This document shows, piece by piece, positions 24,448 through 36,172 of a DNA stretch of 64,000 nucleotides (positions within the stretch are counted from its first letter, which is position 1; each line of letters starts with the position of its first letter). The translations under genes and the position numbers were made by a program. The DNA lies in NCBI GenBank assembly GCA_026545765.1, contig CM048841.1, forward strand, positions 25,951,397 to 26,015,396. The letters are read 5' to 3'. A model generated the notes under the pieces. The model did not search any database, was not told the DNA's origin, and saw only the letters and a program-made list of their open reading frames with translations. This DNA comes from Plantago major. Its lineage: Eukaryota; Streptophyta; Magnoliopsida; Lamiales; Plantaginaceae.

Positions 24448-26218
24448 CTCAGTTGCCTCCCCTGGTTGATCATTCTGAGTAGATGTCTCAGTTTGATCCC
24501 TCTCATTGAGTTGGGAACCCGCTTTTTGCGGATTTTCTTCAAGATATCTTGCATTGCTGGTAATTCGAAATGGAGTTCATTTACCATTTCATCAACCACT
24601 TGTGGCTGTTGTGGTTGTGGTTGTTGTGGTTGTCTGGAAGCAGAAGATCGGTCAGTAGAGTGTTCTTCCAGATTTTTAGATGTGGCATTTCCATCAAGAT
24701 TCCGCGATGCTAAATTACCACTCATCAGGGCTTTTTGAAGTTGTGCGTAAGAAACGTTCCCTGATGATGTGTTTGCACCAACAACCTTTGCTATAGTTAC
24801 GTGTTCAGCAACCTGAGGTGTAGGTTTTTCTTCAGAAACCTTATCACCAGTTACTGTTACAGTAACCTTAGCCCGTTTAGATCTTTCTAGGACTTGAGAG
24901 ATGACTAGTGCATCATCTTCATCGTTAGAGCTCTCATCAGCATTAGGAACTGATTGGTCCATAATTCCTGCGGTTTCTGCAGATAGGGCTTGGTGTTTTT
25001 CACCACTTTTGGCAGCATTTATGAGTTCATCAGCAAGACTTTCTGTAATAGTCTTTACATTTCTGAAAGCACTTTCTCTTGCTGAGTCTACTTGTTCAGT
25101 AGTTGATAACTCTTTTGCAGCATTGATGAGTTCATCTGCCTTTATCAGTTCATCGGCAACGCCTGCAGATATCTGAGAATCGACAGCCTCAATGGGTGTG
25201 TCTTCTGATTTGCCAGCAGACTTCTTTCTTGAAGTTCTGGGCTTCTTGGTCGCAACCTTTTCTTCAGATACCTTTTCAGACTTTCGCTTCTTAGAATCTT
25301 TCTGAGACCCAGTAACCTTTTTCATCAAGTTTGTATACTCATATTTGTAGAGTAGGTTACTGTTGGCTATTTCAGCCGTCTCTCTGAGCACAATGCCAAG
25401 CTTCTCCAGCAAGTAGCATATCTTCAGACCATAGCCTCATCGTGGCCTTTGGCTCGGCTAGTCCTTTGGCGATCTTAGGCTCAAGCCTTGAATCTTCTTC
25501 ACAAACTTCATGAAGCATTTCCCAGCTTAAAGGGTTTTCCACCTTTTGTCTTGTTGATTCAAGAAGAACATCATGATCCATCGTTCTTGGCTTATCCGTC
25601 AGCACCTCCTTGTAGACCATCAAAGCATCCGTGAAGATGCAATAATACATCCTAGTGAACCATCGATGTCCGGGTTGGATGTCAAGAAGCTTGAACTCGG
25701 TGTATCGATTTTCAAGATCACACGCCATCATATTGTTTAACACCTTCAAGGAGATCATCATCCTTGGTGTTTATTTCAAAATCCTTTCCAAGATTTTGAA
25801 ACTCGAACAACTTACAGAAAGTTGTTAAGTCCAGAAGGATTTCCTTTCCTTGGACTGAGGTTTTGACAGACACTATTGCAGTGCCTTCAGAAACACAGGA
25901 AATTATCCTGGAGTTGTTGTAGAATTCCAACACATCGAGTGATGAAATTCCACTTGGGCGAGCAGATAGAAAACCCTTGATTTGTGCCTTTTCAAGCATG
26001 TCAAGAATCAGCTTTCTGTCGTCTTGGTTCTCTATTGCAGCCGTGAGGTATTCCTCAACCATGGCACGACCCCAAATCATTCTGTGATTTGAAGTCCAAT
26101 GGTCAGGATTAAAATCTCCTACCAGTCGGTTGTTCACAATAACCAACTTTGGTGCTTGCTTTTCAGCAGTACCAGTGGAGGATTGAGATTTCTGTGTGGA
26201 AGAATTCTTTGGGGCCAT
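24369..26218 (-). pseudogene. First part of the retrotransposon's extra gene, unknown function
   Basis: It begins MAPKNSSTQKSQSS at 26218 and stays open to about 25750. After a frameshift it continues at 25372-25761 (YTEFKLLDIQPGHRWFTRMY) and then at 24369-25412, a long disordered segment with basic clusters (KKPRTSRKKSAGK) and a run of Gln/Pro. The first 170 residues contain an LEFYNN...VQGKEILLDLTTF pattern. It is reminiscent of the putative plant transposon protein domain found in other plant elements; that is an inference by eye. A further frameshift near 24535 leads into the multi-exon part. It lies 0.8 kb after the pol stop on the same strand. Confidence 0.5.
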
Positions 26219-27011
26219 CTCTTTATATAGTGTTTGGATTGGTGTTTGAAAGAGATTTTATTCAGTAATTCTTTGCAGAAAAACTTAATCTTGATTTGCA
26301 GAGATTCGTAGAAGGTTTGCAGAGAATCAAGAGAAGGTTTTGCTATTTTTGTGCAAGTCGGAATTTTGAATTAGGCGAAAGTGATTTCTTTTGCCAAAAT
26401 CCTATATATATAGCAATAGAATCTCAACAGACAAATACATACAAATTGATTTTGTGTGTACGTATCTGTGATTTGCAAGCAGGCGTGAGCAAAAGCTAGT
26501 TCGGCATTAAATGCAAAGTGGGCTTTGTCAGAATTTTTACAGTCCACTATTTACTGTGAATTAATTTCCACCGTATAGATCAATCGCTTAATTTCATCAA
26601 GGGTCACCATTTCTTCTTCAGCAATGATCACAATCAACAAGTGTAATTGTGCCCATTTAATGAATTTTGGCTATTAGCTATCTGAATCACGTTTTTGTAT
26701 GACCAAGAACACTGTTTGCATCTGAATCTGTCTTATACTTAGGATTTTTTTTTTCAAGTTTTTCATCAAGATAGAAATAATGCGAATTTTAAGAGAGTAG
26801 TTGACTGCAGATAGTTGTACTATTCTCCTTTTGTGTTCCCCGTTTATAGAGTGTTTCAGATATCTGAATTCCCGTCTCAGAGATCTTAAGCTGTCTTTTT
26901 GCTCTTTAGCCTTTTGACACTCGGATACCGTTCAGTTTCTCTTTTCTCTTCTCTAGATACCCGTTCCAGATACCTCTTCTCTGGATGCCCGTTCCAGATT
27001 CCTGAACTCTT
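26219..27011. other. Spacer between pol and the extra gene of the copia element
   Basis: No open frame of note is seen on the minus strand. It would be the natural place for a splice acceptor or an internal promoter for the downstream gene; I cannot identify either. Confidence 0.4.
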
Positions 27012-30000
27012 TCAGTTCAATGGTAGTTCCATTAGTCCAAGACTATGTCTTATGGCTAAGAATCTACTTTCTTGTAGTGGCTTAGTGAAGATATCTGCAA
27101 GTTGGTCTTCAGTACCAATCTTGAGTATCTCTATATTGCCTTTTTCAACATGGTCTCTGATGATGTCTAACATCAATATGCTTTGTTCTGGCATGAAATT
27201 TAGGATTCTGTGTGATCGCAATAGCACTTGTGTTGTCACAGAAAATGGGAGTTTTCTCTTCATCCAGTCCATAGTCTTTAAGTTGTTGTTGTATCCACAG
27301 AATTTGTGTTGCACAACAACCGCTGACAATATATTCAGCCTACGTGGTAGAAGTTGCAATTGAGTTTTGCTTCTTGCTAAACCACGAGATAAGTCTAGTA
27401 CCCGAAACCAAGTTCACGAGGTGCTTTTCCTATCAGCGATGATCCAAAGATAATCGGCGTCGAGTACCGACAATTAAACTCAATCCGCTTTCTTTAGGAT
27501 ACCAGAATCCTACATCTACTGTACCTTTTACATACCTTAATATTTTCATAGCAATGTTGTAGTGTGTTTGCATCGGGTTTGTCTGAAATCTAGCACACAC
27601 TCCAACGGCGTATTGAATATCAGGTCTACTTGCAGTGAGGTAAAGTAGTGAACCTATCAATTTCCTATACTTATGTTCTTCAACACTCTTGTCTGAGTCA
27701 GTATAGGTCATTTTGGTTCCAATGCTCATAGGTATCTTAGCATTCTTTTCAAAAGGCTTAGGATTGAATTTTGTGAGCATATCTTTTGCTTTCTTTGTTT
27801 GACTAATGAATATTCCATCATTGAGTTGCTTGACTTGCAATCCTAGAAAATAATTCATTTCTCCCATCATGCTCATCTCAAACTTACTTTTCATGAGATT
27901 TGCAAAGTCATTACAAAGTTGCTTGTCCTTAGATCCAAATATGATGTCATCAACATATACTTGAACTAAGAGTAGTTTCCCATCATGATTTAAGGTAAAT
28001 AAAGTTTTATCAACTTCACCTTTCTTGAAACCACTTTCCAGAAGGTATTTGGCCAAAGTGTCATACCATGCTCTTGGAGCCTGTTTCAGTCCATACAGAG
28101 CTTTCTGTAGTTTATAGACCATTCTACTTTCTGAGAAAACTTCAAAGCCAGGTGGTTGCTAAACATAAACTTCTTCTGCAAGTTCACCGTTCAAGAATGC
28201 ACTTTTGACATCCATCTGATAAACTTTAAAATCTTTATGAGCTGCAAAGGATAGAAAGAGTCTTATTGCATCCATTCTGGCAACTGGTGCATATGACTCA
28301 TCAAAATCTAAGCCTTCAGTCTGGGTAAATCCCTTGGCAACCAATCTTGCTTTGTTTCTGGTTATTTCACCAGATTCATTCATTTTGTTTCTGAAAACCC
28401 ATTTAGTTCCAATCACATATATTCCTTCCACGAATGGAACTAATTTCCAGACTTTGTTTCTCTCAAATTGATCCAACTCTTCTTGCATTGCAGAGATCCA
28501 GTCTTGGTCTCCTAATGCTTCTTCTATATTTTTGGGTTCAATATTTGAGATGAAACATCCAAAGAGAGAATTAGCATTTTCAGCTATTGCTCTCCTAGTC
28601 CTAACACCTTGATTAATTGGTCCAATCACATTTTTTGCAGGATGATCCTTGATCCATCTCATCATAGGTTTAGTGCTAGTAGGATCAATATCCAAATGAT
28701 TTGAATGTGAATCACTGGGATTTTGATTTGATACTTTTTCAGTATCTAAGACATTTTGCTCCTCAGAAGGGCAATTAATGTCTGACACTTGTTCAGTGTT
28801 TGAGCTATCTGGAACATGTCTTTCAGAGAGATTATTTCCAGAGATAGCTTCATGATGAATATTTTCTGTTTCCATTTCTGGAAGTTTCATAGGAAATTCT
28901 TCATCATGTTTGTGAGTCATCTTGTTGTTACTAGGCATATCAAGCTTTTCTACGTCAGAGTCATCCTCACTTTCCGTAATGATGTTTCTCCTTTCTGAGG
29001 ATTCTTCTTCAGAATCCCTCAACATTAGTTCTTTGAACCTTTCTGAGAGTTCATCATTAGGCGAGGTGTTTTCTTACTTCCTTCATAGAATACAACATGA
29101 ACTGATTCTTCAATTTTCTTTGTTCTTTTGTTGTAAATTCTGTAGGCTTTGCTATTCGTGGAATAACCAAGAAATACACTTTCATCTGCCTTTGGTTGAA
29201 ATGTTCTCAAATAATCTTTTCCATTGTTTAGAACAAAACATCTACAACCAAATACTCTCAGATGTTTGATATTAGGGGGTCTACCAACCAAGATTTCATA
29301 AGGGGTCTTGTCATGGTGTTTATTTATCAAACATCTGTTCTGAGTGTAGCAGGCTGTGTTTACAGCTTCAACCCAATAAACTTCACTTATTTCTGTGTCA
29401 GCTAGCATTGTCCTTGCAGCTTCTTTAAGGGTTCTATTTTTCCTTTCTGCAACACCATTTTATTGAGGTGTTCTTACAGAGGAAAGTTGGTGTTGTATAC
29501 CTTTGCAGGTACAAAACTCCTTTATGTACTGGTTGACAAACTCAGTACCATGGTCTGTTCTGATTGCAGATACCTTGTCATTTTTCATGACTTCAAGCTT
29601 TTTCAGCAAGTTTGGTATCTCCACCCTGGCATCAGATTTGTGTTTTAGAAATACAACCCAAGTGAATCTTGAGAAGTCATCTACAACAACCAGACCATAT
29701 TTCTTTCCTGCATAACTAGTTACGATGATTCAAAAGATCCATATGTAGTAGTTCAGTGGTCTAACACTAGAGTGTCTAGTTTTGGACTTGAAAGAGATTT
29801 TAGATTGTTTCCCCATCGACATGCGTAATGATATCGTCCTTTTGAAAGACGTTTGGGAAGGCCAACCACTAACTCTTTCTTGCAAGTCTGCTCGAGTTTT
29901 GAAGTTCAAGTGACTCATTCTTTTGTGCCGTAACGGTGCTCTTAGGTGACCAGATTGACTCACCATGAGACATTCTTGATTGTGGCAGATGCCCAATCGA

Positions 30001-30343
30001 CAACATAAAGATCGCCTTTCGCCGAAAGCAACCAAGACCGCTTTGACTCATTAGTTTGCGATTTTGCTTTGAATTTTATAGTAAAACCTTTGTCTGCAAA
30101 CTGGCTCATGCTAAATAGATTATATTTCAAATCCTTAACATGTAATACGTCAGTGATTGTTAATGTTCCCAATTTGACATTGCCAAATCCCAGAGAGGGA
30201 TTTAATTCTCCTCCAGCAACTCTGATAACTGGTCCTGTGTTGCAAGCTTTGTAATCGACCTGATTTGCTTTGTCTCCTGTCATGTGCTTTCCGCATCCAC
30301 TATCAAACAGCCATTGTGCTTTAGTCCATGAAGCATTCTGCAC
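27012..30343 (-). pseudogene. Copia pol: protease, integrase, reverse transcriptase, RNase H; broken
   Basis: The order from 30343 downwards is typical. The protease has the motif WLFDSGCGKHMTG (near 30290-30310). The integrase zinc-binding part has HKRMSHLNF near 29905, and its core and C-terminal part run to 29025 (HLRVFGCRCFVLN). The reverse transcriptase runs 28159-29025 and 27433-28122 ([35 protein letters not shown]). RNase H ends with QLADIFTKPL near 27080. A single in-frame TAG at about 28158 separates two otherwise continuous halves of the polymerase. Frameshifts affect 29410-29960 and 27360-27430. Such a polyprotein copies the element's RNA and inserts the DNA; this copy could not without help from another. 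Confidence 0.93.
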
Positions 30344-30369
30344 ATAACAGGGAACAGGAGATTAGGTTC

Positions 30370-32860
30370 TCAATTCTGATTGGAACCATCAGGACTAAAC
30401 AATCTTCCAGTAGGAATCCATTTTTGAATGAATTTCCTTGGAACATTCTTTTGTCTGATAGGAACATAAGGAGGAATTCTAATTGAATGATTATCATTAT
30501 TAAGAATTATTTTCTTCCTTGGTGTGTTCCTAGGTGCTCCATTTGGTGCTTTCAGATACCTGTTAGGTTTCTGAGTTTGCTTTTCAGCAAACTTAGCTTT
30601 CCTTGCCAGATTTCTTCTAGCCCTGGCATTCAGATTTTCAGTGGGTTGATTCAACTTCCACTTCTGATAATTGCTTTGAGCAATTCTAGCCTTTAGCCAT
30701 CGTTCTTGCTCCTGTTTGTATTCATGAGCAAGTTGTTTCCCGATGCCTTTATAGCCAATACCGTTTCGAGCACTTGAAGCTATCTCAGATCTTTTCTCAG
30801 AAGCTTTGCTAGTCTCTGGTTGATCCAATTTATTTCCAGAAAAAGTGACATGAGAGAATTTGCCAGCTCCTGCAATTCTACCCTTTTGAGAGACATAGCA
30901 CTGTGGGTGTTTACACTTTTCAGTGTTGTGTTCCTTTTCAGAGACGTTCCCAACAGTTTTGTTTTTGACTTGTTTTTCCCACAAAGGTTTAGTCGCAACT
31001 GCCTTTCCTTTGTCAACAATCTTCGTCTTCTGACCGATACTATAGATTGCATGGGAACCATCTTGCTGAGTACTTACAAATGTTCTTCTTTTCTCACTCT
31101 TATTCAGAGTGATAGAACAATCTGTCTGTGTATTCAGCCCAAGTCCTTTCTTTTCTGAAGAATCTCTTAAGTAAGATTGTACTTCAGTAAGAGTGTCACT
31201 AGCTTTGGCATATGATTGAAAAGATAACTCTTTCTTTTCGAGTTCCTTGTTCTCAGAAAGAAGATCTTCATATTTGTTTTGTAATTCAACCATTGCTTCT
31301 TTATGTGACTTTTCAGTCTCAGATATCTGAGCTTTGAGAAATGCATTTTCAGCATCCTTTTTCTCAGATATCTTAACTAATTGAGAATTTTCCTTTGCAA
31401 GAGAATTCTTTTCTTCTTCAAGATTTTCGGCTCTAGTTCGGATCATTAGAAATTCTCTTTCATAGATGTCAAGATTTTTCCTGAGATTTTCTAGATCTTT
31501 TATTTCTTCTTCATCACTTTCATAAGTATAACAAGAAGTATGTGTTACCTCATCAGCCATAAGACAGATTTCTATGTTAGAGATGTCTGGACCGTCAATC
31601 TCAAAGAACTCCACATTTCATTCTTCTTGAGGCCGAAGTCGATTATATCATGAGTAACTCCACATAATTCTGGTGATGGTAAGGTTGAGTCATCTGAATT
31701 GTCATCTTCAGAATCTGTCTCATAGTCTAGAGCATCCAGTTGAGTTTGGATTTTCTTTCTTTCTTCAGTTAATAAAGCTTTCTGGCTTCTTCTGAAGTTT
31801 CTTCTATCTTTCTTGTCACCTGTCCTTAGTTTGTTGAAGGCAGGACAATCCTTCTTGAAGTGACGGGTTTACGACAATAGAAGCAGATATCGTTTCCAAT
31901 TTCTACTTCCTCAGTACATGATGCTTTCTGAGCTGGCTTGTTCAGCGAGCTTTGCATATTTTTGTACTGGTGATAGTTTGAGCCTAGATGCTTTTTCAGC
32001 TTCTCTTTGGCTTTTCTTCTCTCAATTTCTCGACATATTTGCTCATTTGCTTTGCAAGAACATCCTCGCCTCTTCCTTGCTTTTCTTCTTTTCAGAAGTT
32101 CCTTGAGCAACTAGAGCAATATTCTGCAACTTTTCAGTTGTTTGTTCTCTTTGTGTTGTCTCATAATCAACCGTAGCAAGATGTGAGAAGAGTTCCACTA
32201 GAGTGATATTTGGCATTCCTTGGTTAAAATAAAAGAATTTAGTATGCTCCCAGTTGTGGTTAAGACTTCTGACAATAGTCTTAATCTTTTCTGACTGGGA
32301 GTATCTGTTGCTTTCCCAAGTCTCGCCATATCACTCATGAGAGTGGTAAATCTGAAATCAAGTTCTTCGAGTTTCATGGGTCCTTGTTTGAAATTTTGAA
32401 ATTTCAACTTGAGAACTTCGAACTTGTTTTCTTTGGTTTTCTCAGTTCCGGCACAGATTTCTTCAATCAGTTGCCAGGCAACTTTCGCCGTTTTAGCACC
32501 CCACAGTTTACACTGTATGTGCTCACGTGTAGATCTGATGATGATATTACGAGCTTGACCATCCAGACGATTTATCTTGGCATCTTCCGATGTCCAGAGT
32601 TCTCTGGGCTTTGGTTCGTAAATAACTTGACTAGTAGATCTCCCACTTGTTGACGTATCAGTTTGTGAAGATCCTTCGCTTTGATCTCTGTCTCTACCAT
32701 TAGAAACCTCCATGACTTGTTTAAGTTGTTGAATGACTATTCGGCCATTCTTTATCACTTCGATCATTTCGTCACTTATGGCTTCAAGGTGGAGCATCAT
32801 GTTATTTTTCCATTTCTCGTAGTTCTCTGGTTTGAGAACGAGGGCATCACTCAGAGACAT
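30370..32860 (-). pseudogene. Copia gag with long coiled-coil tail, broken
   Basis: The start MSLSDALVLKPENYEKWKNN at 32860 is the usual opening of a SIRE-like gag. The UBN2-type capsid part follows (QARNIIIRSTREHIQCKLWG). A zinc knuckle remains as CFYCRKP near 31875, but its second half is out of frame. From 31614 to 30370 comes a long open frame with the CLMADE signature, a coiled coil of about 100 residues (LDIYEREFLMIRTRAENLEE) and a basic C-terminus. Frame breaks lie between 32198 and 32110 and between 31826 and 31614. Gag packages the element's RNA. The long coiled-coil tail favours the Maximus/SIRE branch. Confidence 0.88.
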
Positions 32861-32955
32861 TCCTGCACACTTAACACACAAATTAAATAGTCCTCAAAAG
32901 TGGACAAAGTTCCTTCACCTATCTGGGGATCTAGGTTCTCTTGAAGGCTTGTGAA

Positions 32956-32972
32956 CCTCTGCTCGATACCAC
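32956..32972 (-). promoter_or_regulatory. Primer binding site of the copia element
   Basis: Directly inside the 5' LTR, the minus strand reads TGGTATCGAGCAGAGG. It is one base short of the TGGTATCAGAGC form that pairs with the 3' end of plant initiator methionine tRNA. Confidence 0.85.
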
Positions 32973-32973
32973 T

Positions 32974-34597
32974 TGTTGGTCAGATAACGCAAAGTAAAAG
33001 ACTAGGGGGTGAATAGTCTTTTAAAACTTTTGTCGATAAAACTATTTCAGATATTTGTGTAGAAATCGATGCTTAGATTGAGCGGAAGACTTAAGATAGA
33101 TAAGTGCAGAAACAGTTAAAGTGTGTGTGTGTTGCTGAAATGTAAGTACAGAAAAGTAAATAACACAGCAAGTATAGTGGTATCTGGAGGTGGCGTAATC
33201 CTCCAACTAATCCACTTTGGTCTTCCAAAGACCTAGAATTCACTAGAATAGATAATTGAGGTCACCTTACAAAAATCCTATTCCAAGATTCCTTAAACAA
33301 ATGGTTCCCAACCAAATGTTCCCCCTGAGTTGTTCCCCGGCTTTCACAACCAAGTACTTCCTGTACTCAGAAACCTTTTTGAGCTATTCCCTAGCTTCCC
33401 AAGCTAAGTACTTCATGTGCTCAATAACCTTGGAGTTATTCCTTAGTTTCTCAAACTAAGTACTTCCTGTACTCCATGCCAGTGATGGTGTTGGTTTTGG
33501 TTTGAGTTGTCAGATGAGCTTCTTTAATAACATTTCAGTTAATCAGATAGCTCTGTGAATCAAGTATACTTAATACACTTTTCAATGTATGGTATCTTGT
33601 TCTTTTTACTGACCCAAGATAAATGTTCTAGAGAATGAATCTCAGATACTTGATCTTTCAATTCAACTCTTTCACAGATAGTTGTGCTTGTTTAGGATCA
33701 GGACACTTAGAACTTTAGTGTTACTCAAGATCAAGAGTTTTGGTCGCAACAGAAAGCTTTTGAGAGTAAGTAGTTTGCTTTGAGAGAGTAAGGTGTTCAG
33801 CGTGTTTATGGAGTTCAAGGTGTATTCTCAAGTAGTCTAAGTGTTGATATTTATATATGAATTTGAGTGCCGTTTGAATAGTATCCGTTAGGCTCAAATC
33901 AAATTCAAACTATTGATATTTGTGTATAGTACTGTAGCAGGTTTGTCTTCTTCTTCAGAAGCTACCGTTGCTTTTGTTCAGACATCTCTGTCCATGCATT
34001 TAATGCATTGTACTATACTTTTGTCTCGGAACTATGCTTTGTATCAGAGACAACCTTGATCATATTTCTCTAATTCTTTGTACGTTCTTATCTTTAACTT
34101 CAGATACCACTTTTATTGAAACAACTTTTGTTTGCAATATATATTTCTTTTTCAGAAATGTGGTTAAAGCTCAAAGTATCTGAGAATAGATATATGTGGA
34201 CACTTTCCTTGTTTTCAGATAGACCTTTTATTTCTCAGATATCTCTTGTGACACAGTTTGTTTAAAACTATTCGTGTCTTCAAGATATCTGGCCAAGGTA
34301 TCTGTAAAACTGTTTCAGTAATCTTGTGCAGTTTCTTCAAATCTTCGATGTCATTGAACTTGTTCTGCTTGGATGTCTTCTTCTTGGTCTTCTCTTCATA
34401 AAATAAAAATTACAATTTGAGACCTATCATCCTATAACAAGATTAGCTAGACTATCATACTTAGTGGTTTCCTCTTTTACAATGTTCAAGTGAACCAAGA
34501 GTACTAATCACCTTTCTGAGACTAAGATAAGTCATCATGTTGCTGATCAAAATCTAAACAGATAATTCTAACAAAATATCTAACAAATTTCCTAACA
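32974..34597 (-). repeat. 5' LTR of the copia element
   Basis: 1624 bp, the partner of 18667-20264. On the minus strand it starts TGTTAGGAAATTTG and ends CCAACA. It should carry the promoter of the element. The same sequence type is found as a solo LTR at 40696-42120. Confidence 0.93.
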
Positions 34598-35560
34598 CAA
34601 TAGCATATACATCATTGAAAACATTACAGACATCACCAGAAACATTACATGCATCATTCAAAACATTACACGTTTTATTACACAAATACTCTGCTTAAGT
34701 TGTACATCCTCCATATCACTGATAACATTACATACATAAGCCACAACATTATACAGATCAGCTAGAACATTTGAACAGTTCTCTACGCGATTTTTTCAGA
34801 TCTGTTTCCAAATCTCAACTTCTATTGTGAAGAAAACAATTCATCAATTTATATTTGAATCAAAACGTTGTTGAAACTTATATACGAGCACTTTCTGAGT
34901 AGATCAATGGATAAACAATCAAATCGTAGTAGAAACACCAATTTTCGAGCATATGTTCATGTACTCTGTTCAGTTGAACATCCTACATATAAAAAAGAAC
35001 ATTACAGGGAAAAGCTAGAACATTACATAGATTAGCTAGAACATTAGCAATTTTCAAATCTGATTCAAAATTTCAACTATAATTGTGAAATAAAAACCGA
35101 TTTCACATAAATTATGTCGAGATCTAGCTGTCCATAACTTCGTGATGTTGTTTCTAGTGATCTCGAGCTTGATTTAGTCGATTTGGATCGAATTTGAGCT
35201 TGAAAAGCAGATTTCGAGATGAACATAATCAAATATCCAGATTTTACCTTTGTGATGTTGTTTCCGGCAAGTTCGAACATATTTCCCGACGATTTGCAGC
35301 TTTTCCGGCAAGTTTGTGTTTTTAGAGAGATGAATTTTGGTTTTTCAGGTTTTTTTGGGTTTCTGTAAGAATTATGAAGTATATGTGGGTTATGGTTGAG
35401 TATATACACTGACTCATTTGCAATGACCCACTTTCTGACCCTTAGTTGGTTGGGGTACTTTTAGTAGCTAGCTTTAGTTTGGGGTACTTGTATAATTAAA
35501 GAAAGTTAATCTCTTAAGTCTTTTCTCTGATGGTGGTCTCTCATAAGACTCCCTCTTCTA
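34598..35560. repeat. Right arm of the ACATTAC-rich repeat
   Basis: ACATTAC words continue (34620-35050). The end near 35535-35560 carries GTCTCTCATAAGACT, close to GTCTCTCATTAGACT at 17480-17495 in the left arm. AGTCTCCTGAGAGCT near 17267 is a rough inverse of it, so this arm may approach the end of the element. No gene seen. Confidence 0.5.
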
Positions 35561-36172
35561 ACATATCAATCAAGTAGATTAAATATAAGGTAAACATGTA
35601 AACTAATTAGGGATAAGAAAAGTAATTAAAACAAGGTAAATATCATAAAAAAATCTTCCAATATTTTTCGTAGATACACTAGGAACCTAGACGTTCCATG
35701 TGTATACCCACCATGGATCGTTTAGCACGAGGTATTTGATCTAATTTCCAAATACTTCACTGAACGATATCATATTCCTCATAAGAGATCAAGTATTGCT
35801 CTAATCGAGTTACCACACTCCATGCTGATGGACCAAAATGTGAGAATGTAGCTCAATATGAAGTAAAGAATTAACAGTTCAGATCAAAACAGTTATGATC
35901 GAAGGGCTGTGGTTTAATCTTGCAAGGAGGAGGCAAAGTTAGTTATGCTCTGTTTCTGACGAGTTGTTGTTCCGCTCTTCTCCTGCTTAATTCGTTCTCC
36001 TAGCAGCTAGGTTGTATAAATTGTTTTCTTCCAAGTCATTCTTCATAATCTAGATTACAGTTATTATCTTTCAATTTCATAAAAAAAAAAACAGTTACTT
36101 TTCTTTTTCAATTCGACATAAAAGAGAAGTTAGGTTTCTTGAGTTTAAATTGATGAAATCTGCAACTTTCTA
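35561..36172. other. Intergenic DNA with no gene seen
   Basis: AT-rich spacer between the ACATTAC repeat and a solo LTR. It has no open frame or terminal repeat that I can support. Confidence 0.5.

Larger units (their letters stand above)
18667..34597 (-). mobile_element. Full-length Ty1-copia retrotransposon, Maximus/SIRE-like, 15.9 kb
   Basis: Both LTRs are present (TGTTGG...TAACA on the plus strand), flanked by the 5-bp duplication CAATA at 18662-18666 and 34598-34602. A tRNA-type primer site and a polypurine tract sit at the expected places. Gag, protease, integrase, reverse transcriptase and RNase H run on the minus strand. The gag with a long coiled coil and a large extra coding region after pol are features of the Maximus/SIRE branch. 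At 15.9 kb it is longer than usual for that branch because of about 5.6 kb of extra coding sequence. The LTRs are highly similar but differ by several indels, so the insertion is not brand new; gag and pol carry stops and frameshifts. Confidence 0.95.

Noticed and set aside
20646-26218. Calling the extra retrotransposon gene an envelope gene
   Set aside because: No signal peptide, fusion peptide or membrane span is visible; only the position matches the env-like ORF of SIRE elements.
32956-32972. A tRNA gene fragment
   Set aside because: The tRNA-like word lies exactly next to the LTR in the primer-site position and has no cloverleaf around it.
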